A DNA stretch of 64,000 nucleotides from Bacillota bacterium. GTDB lineage: Bacteria > Bacillota > Clostridia > Lachnospirales > Anaerotignaceae. The notes under the pieces are model-generated. The model saw only the letters and a list, made by a program, of their open reading frames with translations. It ran no database searches and was not told where the DNA came from. Positions within the stretch are counted from its first letter, which is position 1, and each line of letters begins with the position of its first letter. Made by a program: the position numbers and the translations under genes. Shown here piece by piece: positions 50,748 to 60,373 of this stretch. The stretch lies in assembly GCA_017534115.1 (NCBI GenBank), contig JAFWDD010000087.1, positions 1-64,000 of the forward strand. The letters are read 5' to 3'.

Positions 50748-51677
50748 ATGCCGATTAAAGTCAAGGACAATCTGCCGGCTATAGATATTTTAAGAAATGA
50801 ACATATTTTCGTTATGGGCTACAGCAGAGCTTTTACACAGGATATCCGTCCTCTGAAAATAGCTATACTGAATTTAATGCCCTTCAAGGAAGAAACGGAA
50901 GTTCAGCTTTTAAGGCTCATAGGAAATACACCCCTTCAGCTGGATATAACCCTTCTTCGTCCGGAAACATATAATTCCAAACATACTCCACCCGAGCATC
51001 TTCAGGAATTTTACTATGTGTTCAAGGATGTGAGGAATCAGAAATTCGATGGTCTCATCATAACGGGAGCGCCTGTTGAAAACATGGAGTATGAAGAGGT
51101 TTCCTACTGGGATGAGCTGAAAGAGATTATGGAATGGTCCAAAAAGAATGTTACATCCACTCTCCATATCTGCTGGGGAGCTCAGGCAGGGCTTTATTAT
51201 CATTACGGAATAAAGAAATACAAACTCAATGAAAAAATGTTCGGCGTTTTCGAGCATTATAAAAATAACGCGGAGTTCGATCTCATGCGCGGATTTGACG
51301 ATATTTTCTATGTGCCACACTCAAGGCATACGGAAGTGCGCAAGGAGGACATCGAAAAGGTTGACGAGCTCATGATCCTTTCCGAGTCTGAGGAATCGGG
51401 AGTATATATCGCCGCCAATAAGAGCGGCAGCCGTATTTTCGTGATGGGTCATTCTGAATATGACCCTGACACTCTGAAAAATGAGTACCTCAGGGATGTA
51501 AACAAGGGGCTTAAGATAAAAATGCCCAACCATTATTTCAGGAATGACAATCCTTACGGCGAGCCCATCGTAAGATGGCGGTCCCACGCCAATCTCCTGT
51601 ATCTCAACTGGCTCAACTACTACGTATATCAGGAGACTCCTTATGATATTGAAACTATTAACGGAGAAAACAGATAA
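50748..51677 (+). CDS. metA: Homoserine O-acyltransferase (MetA)
   Basis: MetA acylates homoserine in methionine synthesis. The 309-aa protein has the MetA fold with [23 protein letters not shown], the nucleophile Cys in [26 protein letters not shown] and the catalytic [10 protein letters not shown] region. Whether acetyl- or succinyl-CoA is used cannot be decided safely by eye; Bacillota enzymes usually use acetyl-CoA. The ATG follows AAAGGAG. No SAM riboswitch or T-box is visible in the 140 bases between the preceding terminator and the start codon. It has its own terminator and is monocistronic. Confidence 0.93.
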   Translation: MPIKVKDNLPAIDILRNEHIFVMGYSRAFTQDIRPLKIAILNLMPFKEETEVQLLRLIGNTPLQLDITLLRPETYNSKHTPPEHLQEFYYVFKDVRNQKFDGLIITGAPVENMEYEEVSYWDELKEIMEWSKKNVTSTLHICWGAQAGLYYHYGIKKYKLNEKMFGVFEHYKNNAEFDLMRGFDDIFYVPHSRHTEVRKEDIEKVDELMILSESEESGVYIAANKSGSRIFVMGHSEYDPDTLKNEYLRDVNKGLKIKMPNHYFRNDNPYGEPIVRWRSHANLLYLNWLNYYVYQETPYDIETINGENR

Positions 51678-51694
51678 AAAAGAGAAAAAAGAAA

Positions 51695-51732
51695 GCCTTG
51701 GTTCGGGGAATGACCGTTCCGAGGCTTTTTTT
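51695..51732 (+). terminator. Intrinsic terminator of metA
   Basis: GCCTTGG (51695-51701) pairs with CCGAGGC (51719-51725), with one G-T pair, followed by seven T residues. Confidence 0.85.
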
Positions 51733-51735
51733 GCG

Positions 51736-51767
51736 CAAAAAAATAACAGCCGCTTTTCGCGGCTGTC
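51736..51767 (-). terminator. Intrinsic terminator of the TetR-type gene
   Basis: ACAGCCGC/GCGGCTGT (51746-51766) with a TTTTC loop. On the minus strand it is followed by TATTTTTTT. It lies 14 bases after the regulator stop. Confidence 0.85.
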
Positions 51768-51780
51768 AGTATTTTGGGTT

Positions 51781-52398
51781 TTATTCAGCTTTAAGCTCCT
51801 TATAGGATTTTTTGTCAGTGGGAAGTTTCTTTATGAAATCCTCTGTCGCCTGCAAAAGAAGCTGCAGAGTTTTGTCGGCTGCATCAGAAAATCCAATATT
51901 AGTTTTTAAATTAACCAGTTTTGAAAAATGAATATCTAAAACCATATTGGCTAATATATGCGCGTTTTCTAGAGAAGAATCCTTCTCAAAGATCATAAGA
52001 AGCTTCCGGTAATAATCTTCCCTGGGTTTCATAAAATCCTTTAAAAGCTTGGGATCGATTTTCTGATATACAGTTACATAATCGGTGATTCTTGCGTAAG
52101 GGGCATTTGCTGTATCTTCAAGATAAATCTTTATCAGCTCGGAAGTTTTGGTTCCGTTTTCCTTAAGTTCATAAAGCTTTTTGTAATTATTATTCATATG
52201 CCAAAGGAGCGCGCCTAAAAAGAATTCCTCTTTCGAATCGAAAAGCAGATAAAAATATCCCTTTGATACTCCGATTAAGCCTACCATTTTGTCGATATTT
52301 ATGTTTTTATATCCCTGTTCGTAGAAAAAAGCCAATCCCTTTTCATACAATATATTCTTATGTTCCTGTTTTTCTGCTTCTGTATAAATTTTCGGCAT
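51781..52398 (-). CDS. TetR/AcrR-family transcriptional regulator
   Basis: The 205-aa protein has an N-terminal TetR helix-turn-helix (about 8-55; GLAFFYEQGYKNINIDKMVGLIGVSKGYFYLLFDSKEEFF) and an all-helical ligand domain of unknown specificity. ATG at 52398 lies nine bases after AAGGAG; upstream ATG codons overlap the site. It stands alone with its own promoter and terminator. A dyad next to the -10 box suggests self-repression. No efflux pump is adjacent, so the regulated target is unclear. Confidence 0.88.
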   Translation of the reverse strand: MPKIYTEAEKQEHKNILYEKGLAFFYEQGYKNINIDKMVGLIGVSKGYFYLLFDSKEEFFLGALLWHMNNNYKKLYELKENGTKTSELIKIYLEDTANAPYARITDYVTVYQKIDPKLLKDFMKPREDYYRKLLMIFEKDSSLENAHILANMVLDIHFSKLVNLKTNIGFSDAADKTLQLLLQATEDFIKKLPTDKKSYKELKAE

Positions 52399-52460
52399 TG
52401 TCATCATCTCCTTTGAGGAAAAACGCATTTACAAGGCATCAAGCCTCTCAAATGCTGAAT

Positions 52461-52510
52461 TATTAGTGTATCTATACTATAATTATATTTGAAAAAGGCA
52501 GATAAATCAA
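52461..52510 (-). promoter_or_regulatory. Promoter and possible operator of the TetR-type gene
   Basis: On the minus strand, TTGATT (52510-52505), a 17-bp spacer and TATAAT (52487-52482). An imperfect dyad, AGTGTA/TATACT (52465-52478), lies just downstream of the -10 box and could be the autoregulatory operator. Confidence 0.65.
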
Positions 52511-52609
52511 CAATTATTTTGAAAAATGGAAATAAAATTGATTAAAAATTAAAAAGATTTCGATTCCGCAACATATTGCCTGACAAAATGAACGATTATG
52601 TGTGTAAGT

Positions 52610-52649
52610 CATAAAATAATGTCCCGCCAGACGGACAGCAGGACATTAT
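52610..52649 (-). terminator. Terminator of the orphan binding-protein gene
   Basis: ATAATGTCC (52616-52624) pairs with GGACATTAT (52641-52649). On the minus strand the 3' side runs into TTTTATGAC, a modest T tract. It lies 31 bases after the stop codon. Confidence 0.55.
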
Positions 52650-52680
52650 GGAATACATATGAAATTAAAGCATTTTAGTC

Positions 52681-53682
52681 TTATTTTATATTTGAGACAG
52701 CTTCTTCGGCAAACACATTGGATATGAATTTGTCATAATCCACTCGTTTTTCAAGCTCTCCGGCTTCTTCCATTATATCTTCCATGTGCTCCAGGCTTTC
52801 TTTTTCAAAAATCGGATTTTTCTTCCATGTATCCTGAGATTTGTACCTTTCTATGATTTTCGTCAGGGTTTCAACGGAGTTTTCGGAGAAATGGGGCTGG
52901 ATTATCTCGGCGATTTCTTCCGCGGAATGGGTGTCTACCCATATCTGTCCCCTGTAAATTGCGTTTGTAAATTTCTGGATTGTATCGGGATTAAGTGCGA
53001 TATAATTCTTTGTCGCCATATATACGGTGTATGGTACAAATCCGCTTTCCGTACCCAATGACGCTACAACATAGCCTGTGCCGGCCTCTTCCAAAGCTGT
53101 AGCTGAAGGCTCGAATTCCACTGTGTAATCCCCAATACCGCCCGCAAATGCTCCTGATGTGGACGTAAATGCGATATTCGTTGTTAGCGTAAGGTCTTTC
53201 TCCGGGTCGATGCCGTTATTTTTGAGAATATATTCCAGTATCATCTGGGGCATACCTCCGTTTCTACCGCCTATAAGTTCTTTTCCTTTCAGATTTTCCC
53301 ATTTGAAATCTTTTTCGTTTGTCCTTGATACAAGGAAGTTTCCTGCTCTTTGGGTGAGTTGGGCAAAGGCCACACAGTAATCCTCTCGGCCTTCATTGTA
53401 TACATATATTCCCGCTTCTGTGCCTAAAAGAGCAATGTCCGCCGAATCGGAAATAAGAGCAGTCATGGATTTATCAGCTCCCTGACCGACTGAAAGCTCA
53501 ATATCAAGTCCTTCCTCCTCAAAATATCCCAGCTCCATTGCGGCGTACTGCGGAGCGTAGAAAACGGAATGTACGACCTCGTTAAGTCTTACTTTGGTAA
53601 GCTTATCTTTTTTGGCGCAGCCCGTAAATATTCCAGAAATGAGAAAAACTCCTGCGGCCGCAAGCGCTAACCCTTTTTTCAT
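52681..53682 (-). CDS. NMT1/THI5-like ABC substrate-binding lipoprotein, orphan
   Basis: The 333-aa lipoprotein has a signal with lipobox FTGC (Cys about 22) and a periplasmic-binding fold of the SsuA/THI5 type (VRLNEVVHSVFYAPQYAAMELGYFEEEGLDIEL). Such proteins bind sulfonates, nitrate, pyrimidine precursors of thiamine and similar small molecules; the ligand is not determined by sequence. Permease and ATPase genes are absent on both sides, and the preceding gene is divergent polA. It probably works with a transporter encoded elsewhere. The ATG has GGAGG upstream. Confidence 0.88.
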   Translation of the reverse strand: MKKGLALAAAGVFLISGIFTGCAKKDKLTKVRLNEVVHSVFYAPQYAAMELGYFEEEGLDIELSVGQGADKSMTALISDSADIALLGTEAGIYVYNEGREDYCVAFAQLTQRAGNFLVSRTNEKDFKWENLKGKELIGGRNGGMPQMILEYILKNNGIDPEKDLTLTTNIAFTSTSGAFAGGIGDYTVEFEPSATALEEAGTGYVVASLGTESGFVPYTVYMATKNYIALNPDTIQKFTNAIYRGQIWVDTHSAEEIAEIIQPHFSENSVETLTKIIERYKSQDTWKKNPIFEKESLEHMEDIMEEAGELEKRVDYDKFISNVFAEEAVSNIK

Positions 53683-53786
53683 TTATTACCTCCGGTTTGT
53701 TTTTTATATTTATATTCACAGAAAGCCGCCAGTGTGATTTTTTTGAAAATATTAAATATTTTGTAGTAGTATTAATCAGGAATAAA

Positions 53787-53795
53787 TGATAAAAT
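53787..53795 (+). promoter_or_regulatory. Extended -10 promoter of polA
   Basis: TG (53787-53788), one base and TAAAAT (53790-53795). The -35 region is poor. The predicted start is near 53802, 33 nt before the ATG. Confidence 0.5.
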
Positions 53796-53834
53796 ATTTT
53801 TAGATGAAATATTTTTGGGAGCAGGTGAAAATGT

Positions 53835-56492
53835 ATGGAAAAGATAATGCTCATAGACGGAAACAGCATCATGAACAGAGCTTTTTACGGCATACCGCCT
53901 TTAAGCAACAAAGCGGGAGTGCCTACAAATGCTATATATGGTTTTTTGAATATAATGTTTAAGTTTATGGACGAGGAAAAGCCAACACATATGGCGGTGG
54001 CTTTCGACCTTCCTGCGCCTACTTTCCGTCATCTTGAATATGAGGGCTACAAAGGCAAGAGAAAGGAAATGCCCGACGAGCTTAAAACACAGATGCCTCT
54101 TATTAAAGAACTTCTTAAAAAGATGAATATAAAGACTTACGAAAAAGAAGGCATAGAGGCGGACGATATAATCGGAACGATTTCCAAAGTGAGCGAGGAA
54201 ATGGGCATAACGCCTGTAATTGTGTCCGGGGACAAGGACCTGCTTCAGCTTGCTTCCGACAGCGTGAAAATAATGATTCCCAAGACAAAAATCGGAGGAA
54301 CGGAAGTAGAGAACTATTACAGCAGGGATGTAGTGGAAAAATACGGAGTGACTCCGTTGGAATTCATAGATATGAAAGCCCTTATGGGAGACCCTTCGGA
54401 CAACATTCCCGGGGTACCCGGAATCGGTGAAAAAACAGCGGCAAAAATCATTGCGGAGTATAAATCAGTAGAAAACGCAATCGAAAATGCTGATAAAATA
54501 AAGCCCAAAAGGGCATCCGAGAATCTGTCGGCGTACAAGGAAGACGCTTTGAAAAGCAAATATCTGGTTACAATAGTCAGGGATGCGGAATTGGATTTTT
54601 CTCTCGAGGAGACAGAAATCAGAGATATGTTCAATGCGGAAGCCTACGACAGCTTCAAGACATATGAATTTAATTCGATGCTTTCAAAATTCGGAGATAT
54701 TTCCGATTCAAAGACAGAAAAAGATGAAATCGAATTTTTAAATGTTGAGGATAAAAATCTTCTTGACGAGTGCTTTAAAAAGCTTCCCAAAGACGCAGAT
54801 ATTGCATACACCCTTATGAAAGAGGGCAAAAACATAAATTCTATATCTGTATTTTCTTCGGAGACAGAGCCTTTTTACGCGGAAGTTTCTCTCAGTCTTT
54901 CAACAGAGGACATAGCAAACGCGGCAAAAGAGTTTTTCGAAGATCCCCGGTATAAGAAAATATCCAGAGATTTCAAGAGTGATATAAAGCTTTTGCGTGA
55001 CTATGGAATAAATATATCGGAAGGTGTATTTGACACGGCTATCTGCGGATATATACTTAATGCCACACTGGGCAGTTATGAATATGATAAGCTGGCATAT
55101 GAATTTTTGGGAGAGACCTATCCTTCAAACGAGGAGATTTTCGGCAAGGGAAAATCCAGGAAATCATATTTTGATGTGGATTTTGACAAAAGAATGAAGC
55201 TTTCCGCCTGCGAGTCCAAAACAGCTTATTTCGAGAAACAGAAAATGGCGGAAAAGCTTGCTGAAAACGAGCAGGAATACCTTTTTTACGGTATAGAAAT
55301 ACCTCTTGTATATGTTCTTGCGGACATGGAGGAAGCTGGAATAAAGGTAGACAGAGACGGTCTTTGGGCATACGGAGAGAATCTTAAGAAAAACATAGAT
55401 ATCCTCACGGAAGAGATTTACGAGCTTGCCGGAGAGGAGTTCAATATAAATTCGCCCAAACAGCTGGGTGTGATTCTGTTTGAAAAATTAGGGCTTAAAG
55501 GCGGCAAAAAGACAAAGACGGGATATTCCACTGCGGCGGATGTTCTGGAAAAGCTTAAGGGTGAAAGCGAGCTGGTAGAAAGGATTCTCCATTACAGACA
55601 GCTTACGAAGCTTTACAGCACATATGTTGTGGGTATGCTCAATGTAATTGACGAAAAGACTCAGAGAATATATTCCACATTTAACCAGACAATAGCCGCA
55701 ACGGGAAGACTTAGCTCCACAGAGCCTAATCTGCAGAATATTCCCATTCGTCTTGAGCTGGGAAGAGAGCTCAGGAAGGTTTTCATTCCCGAAGAAGGAT
55801 ATGTGTTTGTGGACGCGGACTATTCACAGATAGAACTGAGGGTACTTGCCCATATGTCCGGCGACGAGACCCTTATAAACGCTTATAAAACGAATCAGGA
55901 TATTCACGCCCTTACGGCTTCTCAGGTTTTCAACGTACCTTATGAAGAGGTAACTCCCTTGATGAGGACCAGCGCAAAAGCGGTCAATTTCGGCATATTC
56001 TACGGAATAGGAGCTTTCAGCCTGAGCCAGGATATAGGAGTAACCGTAAAGGAAGCCGAAAGATATATAAGAGGATTTTTCGAAAAGTATCCGAAGATAA
56101 AGCCTTTCATGGATGATACGATCCGTTTCGGAGAGGAAAAAGGTTACGTTCATACAATGTTCGGCAGAAGAAGAAATATGCCTGAGCTTATGTCAGGAAA
56201 CAGAAATGTACGTCAGTTTGGCGAGCGTGTTTCCATGAATATGCCCATACAGGGTTCCGCAGCTGATATAATAAAAATAGCCATGGTGAATGTTCACAAG
56301 GCTTTAAAGGAAGAAGGATTGAGATCCAGACTCATTTTGCAGGTTCACGACGAGCTTCTTATTGAAGCATATGAGCCTGAAGCGGAAAGAGTAAAGGAAA
56401 TATTGAAAGAAAAGATGGAAAATGCCTGTCAGATGAAATGTCCTCTTGTTGTGGACGTTCACTGGGGAGGCTCATGGTTCGAGGCAAAATAA
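53835..56492 (+). CDS. polA: DNA polymerase I
   Basis: PolA fills repair gaps and removes primers. The 885-aa protein has an N-terminal 5' nuclease domain (about 1-290; GDKDLLQLAS, PSDNIPGVPGIGEKTA), a degenerate 3'-5' exonuclease-like domain (about 310-470) and the family A polymerase domain with motif A DADYSQIELRVLAH, motif B RTSAKAVNFGIFYGIG and motif C QVHDELLIE. The exonuclease motif DxE is missing (YTLMKEGKNINSI), as in Bacillus PolI, so proofreading is not expected. It starts a collinear group with coaE and the transglycosylase gene. Confidence 0.96.
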   Translation: MEKIMLIDGNSIMNRAFYGIPPLSNKAGVPTNAIYGFLNIMFKFMDEEKPTHMAVAFDLPAPTFRHLEYEGYKGKRKEMPDELKTQMPLIKELLKKMNIKTYEKEGIEADDIIGTISKVSEEMGITPVIVSGDKDLLQLASDSVKIMIPKTKIGGTEVENYYSRDVVEKYGVTPLEFIDMKALMGDPSDNIPGVPGIGEKTAAKIIAEYKSVENAIENADKIKPKRASENLSAYKEDALKSKYLVTIVRDAELDFSLEETEIRDMFNAEAYDSFKTYEFNSMLSKFGDISDSKTEKDEIEFLNVEDKNLLDECFKKLPKDADIAYTLMKEGKNINSISVFSSETEPFYAEVSLSLSTEDIANAAKEFFEDPRYKKISRDFKSDIKLLRDYGINISEGVFDTAICGYILNATLGSYEYDKLAYEFLGETYPSNEEIFGKGKSRKSYFDVDFDKRMKLSACESKTAYFEKQKMAEKLAENEQEYLFYGIEIPLVYVLADMEEAGIKVDRDGLWAYGENLKKNIDILTEEIYELAGEEFNINSPKQLGVILFEKLGLKGGKKTKTGYSTAADVLEKLKGESELVERILHYRQLTKLYSTYVVGMLNVIDEKTQRIYSTFNQTIAATGRLSSTEPNLQNIPIRLELGRELRKVFIPEEGYVFVDADYSQIELRVLAHMSGDETLINAYKTNQDIHALTASQVFNVPYEEVTPLMRTSAKAVNFGIFYGIGAFSLSQDIGVTVKEAERYIRGFFEKYPKIKPFMDDTIRFGEEKGYVHTMFGRRRNMPELMSGNRNVRQFGERVSMNMPIQGSAADIIKIAMVNVHKALKEEGLRSRLILQVHDELLIEAYEPEAERVKEILKEKMENACQMKCPLVVDVHWGGSWFEAK

Positions 56493-56506
56493 AGGGGAGA
56501 ATTAGT

Positions 56507-57100
56507 ATGATTCTTATTGGACTTACAGGAGGAACCGGAGGAGGAAAAAGCGCGGTATCAGAGATACTTGAGCAAAACGGAGGACTTATACTTGATGCAG
56601 ACAAGCTTGCCAGAAAAGTTGTGGAAAAAGGCGAACCTGCTTATCTGGAGATAAAAGAGCATTTCGGAGAAGGTATATTTGATGCAAACGGCGATTTAAT
56701 CAGAAAAAAGCTTGGGGATATCGTTTTTAACGATCCCAAAGAGCTGGAATTTTTAAATAAGTGCACACATAAATATATAGCCGAGCTTACAAAAAAGGAG
56801 CTTGCAGAGGCAGATCCGGATAAATACAGATTTGTGGTATTTGACGCGCCTCAGCTCATAGAGTCCGGAATGGACAAAATGTGCGATAAAATCTGGGTAG
56901 TTACGGCTGATGAGGAAGTACGCATAAAGCGTATTATGGAAAGAGACTCAATTACGAGACAGCAGGCCCAGAGCCGCATAGATTCCCAGCTTAAGCTGGA
57001 GGATTTCGAGAAGGTGGCTGACCGTATAATTTTCAACAACGGGTCTCTTGAGGAATTGAAAGAACAAGTTGAGGATGTATTAAGCGATATTAAGGATTGA
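56507..57100 (+). CDS. coaE: Dephospho-CoA kinase
   Basis: CoaE carries out the last step of coenzyme A synthesis. The 197-aa protein has a P-loop GLTGGTGGGKSAVSEIL, the DADKLARKVVEKG substrate motif and the IKRIMERDSITRQQAQSRIDSQ lid. ATG at 56507 has AAGGGGAG upstream; the longer frame lies within polA. polA-coaE adjacency is common in Bacillota (often with mutM between, which is absent here). Its stop overlaps the region before the next start. Confidence 0.94.
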   Translation: MILIGLTGGTGGGKSAVSEILEQNGGLILDADKLARKVVEKGEPAYLEIKEHFGEGIFDANGDLIRKKLGDIVFNDPKELEFLNKCTHKYIAELTKKELAEADPDKYRFVVFDAPQLIESGMDKMCDKIWVVTADEEVRIKRIMERDSITRQQAQSRIDSQLKLEDFEKVADRIIFNNGSLEELKEQVEDVLSDIKD

Positions 57101-57102
57101 TT

Positions 57103-57663
57103 ATGACAAAGAAAAAAAGCAGGAAAGGGATTTGCATTACATTGGCCTGCATAGCCGCATTTCTGGTTATATGCGGCAGATATGTGGTTCCGTCTGTGCT
57201 GTATCCGCTGAAATATAGGGAGTATGTGGAAAAATACAGCGCAGAGTACAATCTGGACAAGGAACTGGTATTTGCCATAATAAAAACAGAAAGCAGCTTT
57301 AAGACCGAGGCTGTTTCCGGCAAAGGCGCAATAGGCCTGATGCAGATAATGGAGCCTACAGCCGAATGGATTGTGGACCATTCTCATATTGAGGCCGAAA
57401 AGTGGGAATATGCCGAGCCTGATGTGAATATTCACATGGGTTGCTGGTATCTGAATTATCTCATAAACTATTTTCATGACGAGGATCTGGCTTTGGCGGC
57501 ATATAACGCGGGAATGGGTAATGTAGAAAACTGGCTTAAGGATGAAAACTATTCTGCCGACGGACTTTCCCTTGAAGAAATTCCCTTTAAGGAAACGAGG
57601 GAATATGTTAAAAAGGTTGAATCGGCGGAAAGAATATATGAAGTTTTATACTTTACGGAATAA
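57103..57663 (+). CDS. Soluble-lytic-transglycosylase-type (SLT) murein hydrolase
   Basis: The 186-aa protein has an N-terminal membrane or signal segment (about 8-30) and an SLT domain (about 45-186) with catalytic Glu in IIKTESSFKTEAVSGKGAIGLMQIM and the later LNYLINYFHDEDLALAAYNAGMGNV. It cleaves glycan strands of peptidoglycan at the outer face of the membrane. ATG at 57103 follows AAGGA; a TTG 6 bases upstream overlaps the coaE stop. polA-coaE-SLT is a known Clostridial order. Confidence 0.92.
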   Translation: MTKKKSRKGICITLACIAAFLVICGRYVVPSVLYPLKYREYVEKYSAEYNLDKELVFAIIKTESSFKTEAVSGKGAIGLMQIMEPTAEWIVDHSHIEAEKWEYAEPDVNIHMGCWYLNYLINYFHDEDLALAAYNAGMGNVENWLKDENYSADGLSLEEIPFKETREYVKKVESAERIYEVLYFTE

Positions 57664-57687
57664 ATTACTGAAAAGGACGGATTCAGA

Positions 57688-58683
57688 ATGCCTGAAATAA
57701 GAAGAGATATTCTTACGGGACAATGGATAATACTGGCGGACAACAGAATGGGCAAGCCCTATGATTTTGAGTTTATGAAACCTCAGAAGGAAATTGTGAA
57801 AGTATGCTCCTTCTGTCCCGGAAATGAACATATGACAACTGAAACTATATATGAGGAAAAGGATGATAGCGGCTGGATAATTCGTGTTTTCGCAAATAAA
57901 TACCCTGCGGTTGAGTGGGAAAGGGAAGAGGAGTACAGTTTTTCCGAAGATGATGTTAATGTTTTCGGAAAAGCCGCCGGACGCCATGAAATTATTGTGG
58001 ATACACCTGAGCATGCAGGAAAAATACAGGATTTTTCAATAGAGCGTTATGATCTGCTTTTAAAAGCTCTTCGTGAAAGATACAGAGATATGAGCAAGGA
58101 GAAAATTATAAAGTATATCCACATTTTCAAGAATTGCGGAGCCGGCGCAGGCGCTTCTATAAGCCATTCTCACTGGCAGATGATAGGTATTCCGTTTATC
58201 CCCAAGGAAAATGAGGAGGTTATGAAAGCCTCTGAAAAATATTTTAGGGAAAACGGAAAAAGCATTTTCGAAAGCATTATAGAATCTGAAAAGAAATGCG
58301 GAAAAAGGGTGGTCAGCGAAAACGATAGATTCATCGCCTTTGCGCCTTTTGCTTCCAGATTCGCATTTGAGCTTACCGTTATGGATAAGGAAGGCGGACA
58401 GAATTTCGGGCAGTTTTCCGATGAGAAAATAGACGCGTTATGCGGTATATTCAAGGATTCTGTTGTAAGAGTAAGCCGGGTCATGAGGGATGTGTGCTTT
58501 AACATTTCGTTTAACGACGCTCCGCTGAGGCAGGAAAGCTCCTCATACAATCACTGGTGCGTCAGAATAATCCCCAGAATCGGCAATCTTGCCGGCTTCG
58601 AGCTGGGAACAGGCGGCTACATAAATCCCGTATTCCCGGAGACGGCGGCGGAGTTTTACAGATCGTTAAAAATAGAAGAATAA
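57688..58683 (+). CDS. galT: Galactose-1-phosphate uridylyltransferase-like protein
   Basis: GalT exchanges galactose-1-phosphate with UDP-glucose in the Leloir pathway. The 331-aa protein has the zinc Cys pair CSFC (40-43), a long N-terminal HIT domain with the active-site triad SISHSHWQM (usual HPHxQ, here HSHWQ) and a C-terminal HIT-like domain. Substitution of Pro by Ser keeps both His residues. Other HIT-family uridylyltransferases or adenylyltransferases are possible, because no galK or galE is adjacent. The ATG follows AAAAGGACGGA. Confidence 0.85.
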   Translation: MPEIRRDILTGQWIILADNRMGKPYDFEFMKPQKEIVKVCSFCPGNEHMTTETIYEEKDDSGWIIRVFANKYPAVEWEREEEYSFSEDDVNVFGKAAGRHEIIVDTPEHAGKIQDFSIERYDLLLKALRERYRDMSKEKIIKYIHIFKNCGAGAGASISHSHWQMIGIPFIPKENEEVMKASEKYFRENGKSIFESIIESEKKCGKRVVSENDRFIAFAPFASRFAFELTVMDKEGGQNFGQFSDEKIDALCGIFKDSVVRVSRVMRDVCFNISFNDAPLRQESSSYNHWCVRIIPRIGNLAGFELGTGGYINPVFPETAAEFYRSLKIEE

Positions 58684-58696
58684 ATCTTTTGTAATG

Positions 58697-58755
58697 CGGA
58701 TAATTTCCAAAATTTCTTTGAAAACAGGGGATTTTGGAAATTTTCATATATCCGC
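58697..58755. terminator. Long inverted repeat between galT and spoVB
   Basis: GCGGATA (58697-58703) pairs with TATCCGC (58749-58755), and inside it AATTTCCAAAAT pairs with ATTTTGGAAATT. The right arm lies within the spoVB 3' end. It probably terminates both convergent genes. Confidence 0.65.
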
Positions 58756-60288
58756 GGATGACGCAGGGTTCTTTTTTTGTGAGAAGAATATGAATTTTAT
58801 GTCTTTGAAGGAGAAAACTCCCAGAGCCATAAGAAATCCAAAGTAAGAAATGATTAAAAATATAATAAGTCCGAAAAAAGCAAATCTCGATGCGGGAATT
58901 ATGTTCTGAACGCATTTTGTCACAAGTGATGACGCAGCCGCGCAAAGCAAAGGTTTCGCGATGTTTTTCGGCAGAGAAAACTTCAGCTGGGTCTGCGAAT
59001 TCAGCTTTCCGAGGCTTAAGCCGGAGCAAATGCAAAGACTTACAAGGACACCGGCAATGAATGCATTCACACCGAACTGAGGTACAAGAAAATATATGAA
59101 AAATACATTTATGACAGAGGAAATTACGCTTAATTTAAATAAAAACAGCTGATTTCCCAATCCATTCAATATACCCGAAAGGGTTATCTGCAGATATATA
59201 AAGGGAGCGCAGAATGCCAGCTTCATTACCAGAGCTCCAAGGTCGCGCTGGTTGTATATTACAACGCATATTTCCTTCGGGAATACGGCGAAAACAGCCG
59301 CGGCGCCTATTCCGGTAATGATGGTGAAAATCAATGCTCTTGAAATGGTTTTTGATATATTTTTCTGTACGGCTTTTGCTTTTGAAACGGCAGGAACAAG
59401 ACTTATTGCCAATGCAGTCAGAAAGGACGAAGGCAGCTGGATTAAGGGCATTGCCATTCCCGTAAGCCTTCCGTATGACGCAAGAGGATCTGTTTCTCCT
59501 GAATAAAGAGAAAGCCTCTGAGGAATAAGTATGTTTTCAGCTGCGGCAAGAGAAGACGCGGTAATCCTTGTAAGAGTAAGAGGAAAGGCCATTTTCCTAA
59601 TTTCCGAAGATATTTTTGAGGGCTTTCTGGTGATTTTTGAACCGGGAAAATGCTTTTTTGAGAATTTTATATAATAAAAAAATACATATATAAAAGAAAT
59701 GGTTTCTCCGGCCACAATGCCGATTACAGCGCATAAAGCGGCGTATGTGAGTCCTTTTTCAACGAGTATGGGAGCGAAAACAAATAAAGCCGAAAGCCGT
59801 ACGATTTGTTCTATAATTTGAGATATTGCGGGGATCCTGCTTTCCTGCATTCCGAAAAAACAGCCTCTTATACATGAGCCGGCGGACATGAAAGGTATGG
59901 CGAATGCAAGAGCTTTCAGCGGTATTTCCGTTCTTGCATCTTTCAGGACATTCACGGATAAAAAGCCGGAGAGCAAAAACAGAATGAGAGCGGAAATAAT
60001 GCTGATAACGAGACACATTTCGAGAGATTTTCTCATTATAACGCGAATGTTTCCCCAGGTTTGCCGCGCGTTTTCCTGAGATGTCATTTTGGAAATGGTT
60101 GTGGTAAATCCGGAGGCTGTAATGCTCCACATAAGCATATAAACGGGCATTATTAGCTGGAAAAGCCCCATGCCTTCGTCTCCGATGGCATTTACCATAT
60201 AAATTCTGTAAAAGAATCCGAGAATTCTTACGGCGATTCCGGAAGCTGTCAGGGTCAAAGCTCCGGCAATTACGGATGTTTTCTGCAA
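58744..60288 (-). CDS. spoVB: SpoVB-like lipid-linked oligosaccharide flippase
   Basis: The 514-aa protein is a MOP/MATE-superfamily flippase with about 14 membrane helices. It begins QKTSVIAGALTLTASGIAVRILGFFYRIYMVNAIGDEGMGLFQLIMPVYM, typical of SpoVB and its homologs, in which the family transports lipid-linked precursors for spore cortex. The size equals SpoVB (about 518 aa). The start is TTG at 60288 with AAGGTGG upstream; longer frames start in the divergent uvrC region and are rejected. Not every SpoVB homolog acts only in sporulation, and MurJ-like roles are possible. Confidence 0.87.
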   Translation of the reverse strand: MQKTSVIAGALTLTASGIAVRILGFFYRIYMVNAIGDEGMGLFQLIMPVYMLMWSITASGFTTTISKMTSQENARQTWGNIRVIMRKSLEMCLVISIISALILFLLSGFLSVNVLKDARTEIPLKALAFAIPFMSAGSCIRGCFFGMQESRIPAISQIIEQIVRLSALFVFAPILVEKGLTYAALCAVIGIVAGETISFIYVFFYYIKFSKKHFPGSKITRKPSKISSEIRKMAFPLTLTRITASSLAAAENILIPQRLSLYSGETDPLASYGRLTGMAMPLIQLPSSFLTALAISLVPAVSKAKAVQKNISKTISRALIFTIITGIGAAAVFAVFPKEICVVIYNQRDLGALVMKLAFCAPFIYLQITLSGILNGLGNQLFLFKLSVISSVINVFFIYFLVPQFGVNAFIAGVLVSLCICSGLSLGKLNSQTQLKFSLPKNIAKPLLCAAASSLVTKCVQNIIPASRFAFFGLIIFLIISYFGFLMALGVFSFKDIKFIFFSQKKNPASSADI

Positions 60289-60373
60289 GGCTACCACCTT
60301 AAGGATATGCTTATTTATATTATGCTTAATTGAGTATGTCCTATGTTTATGCTGATTTGTCAGGGTGATAAAA

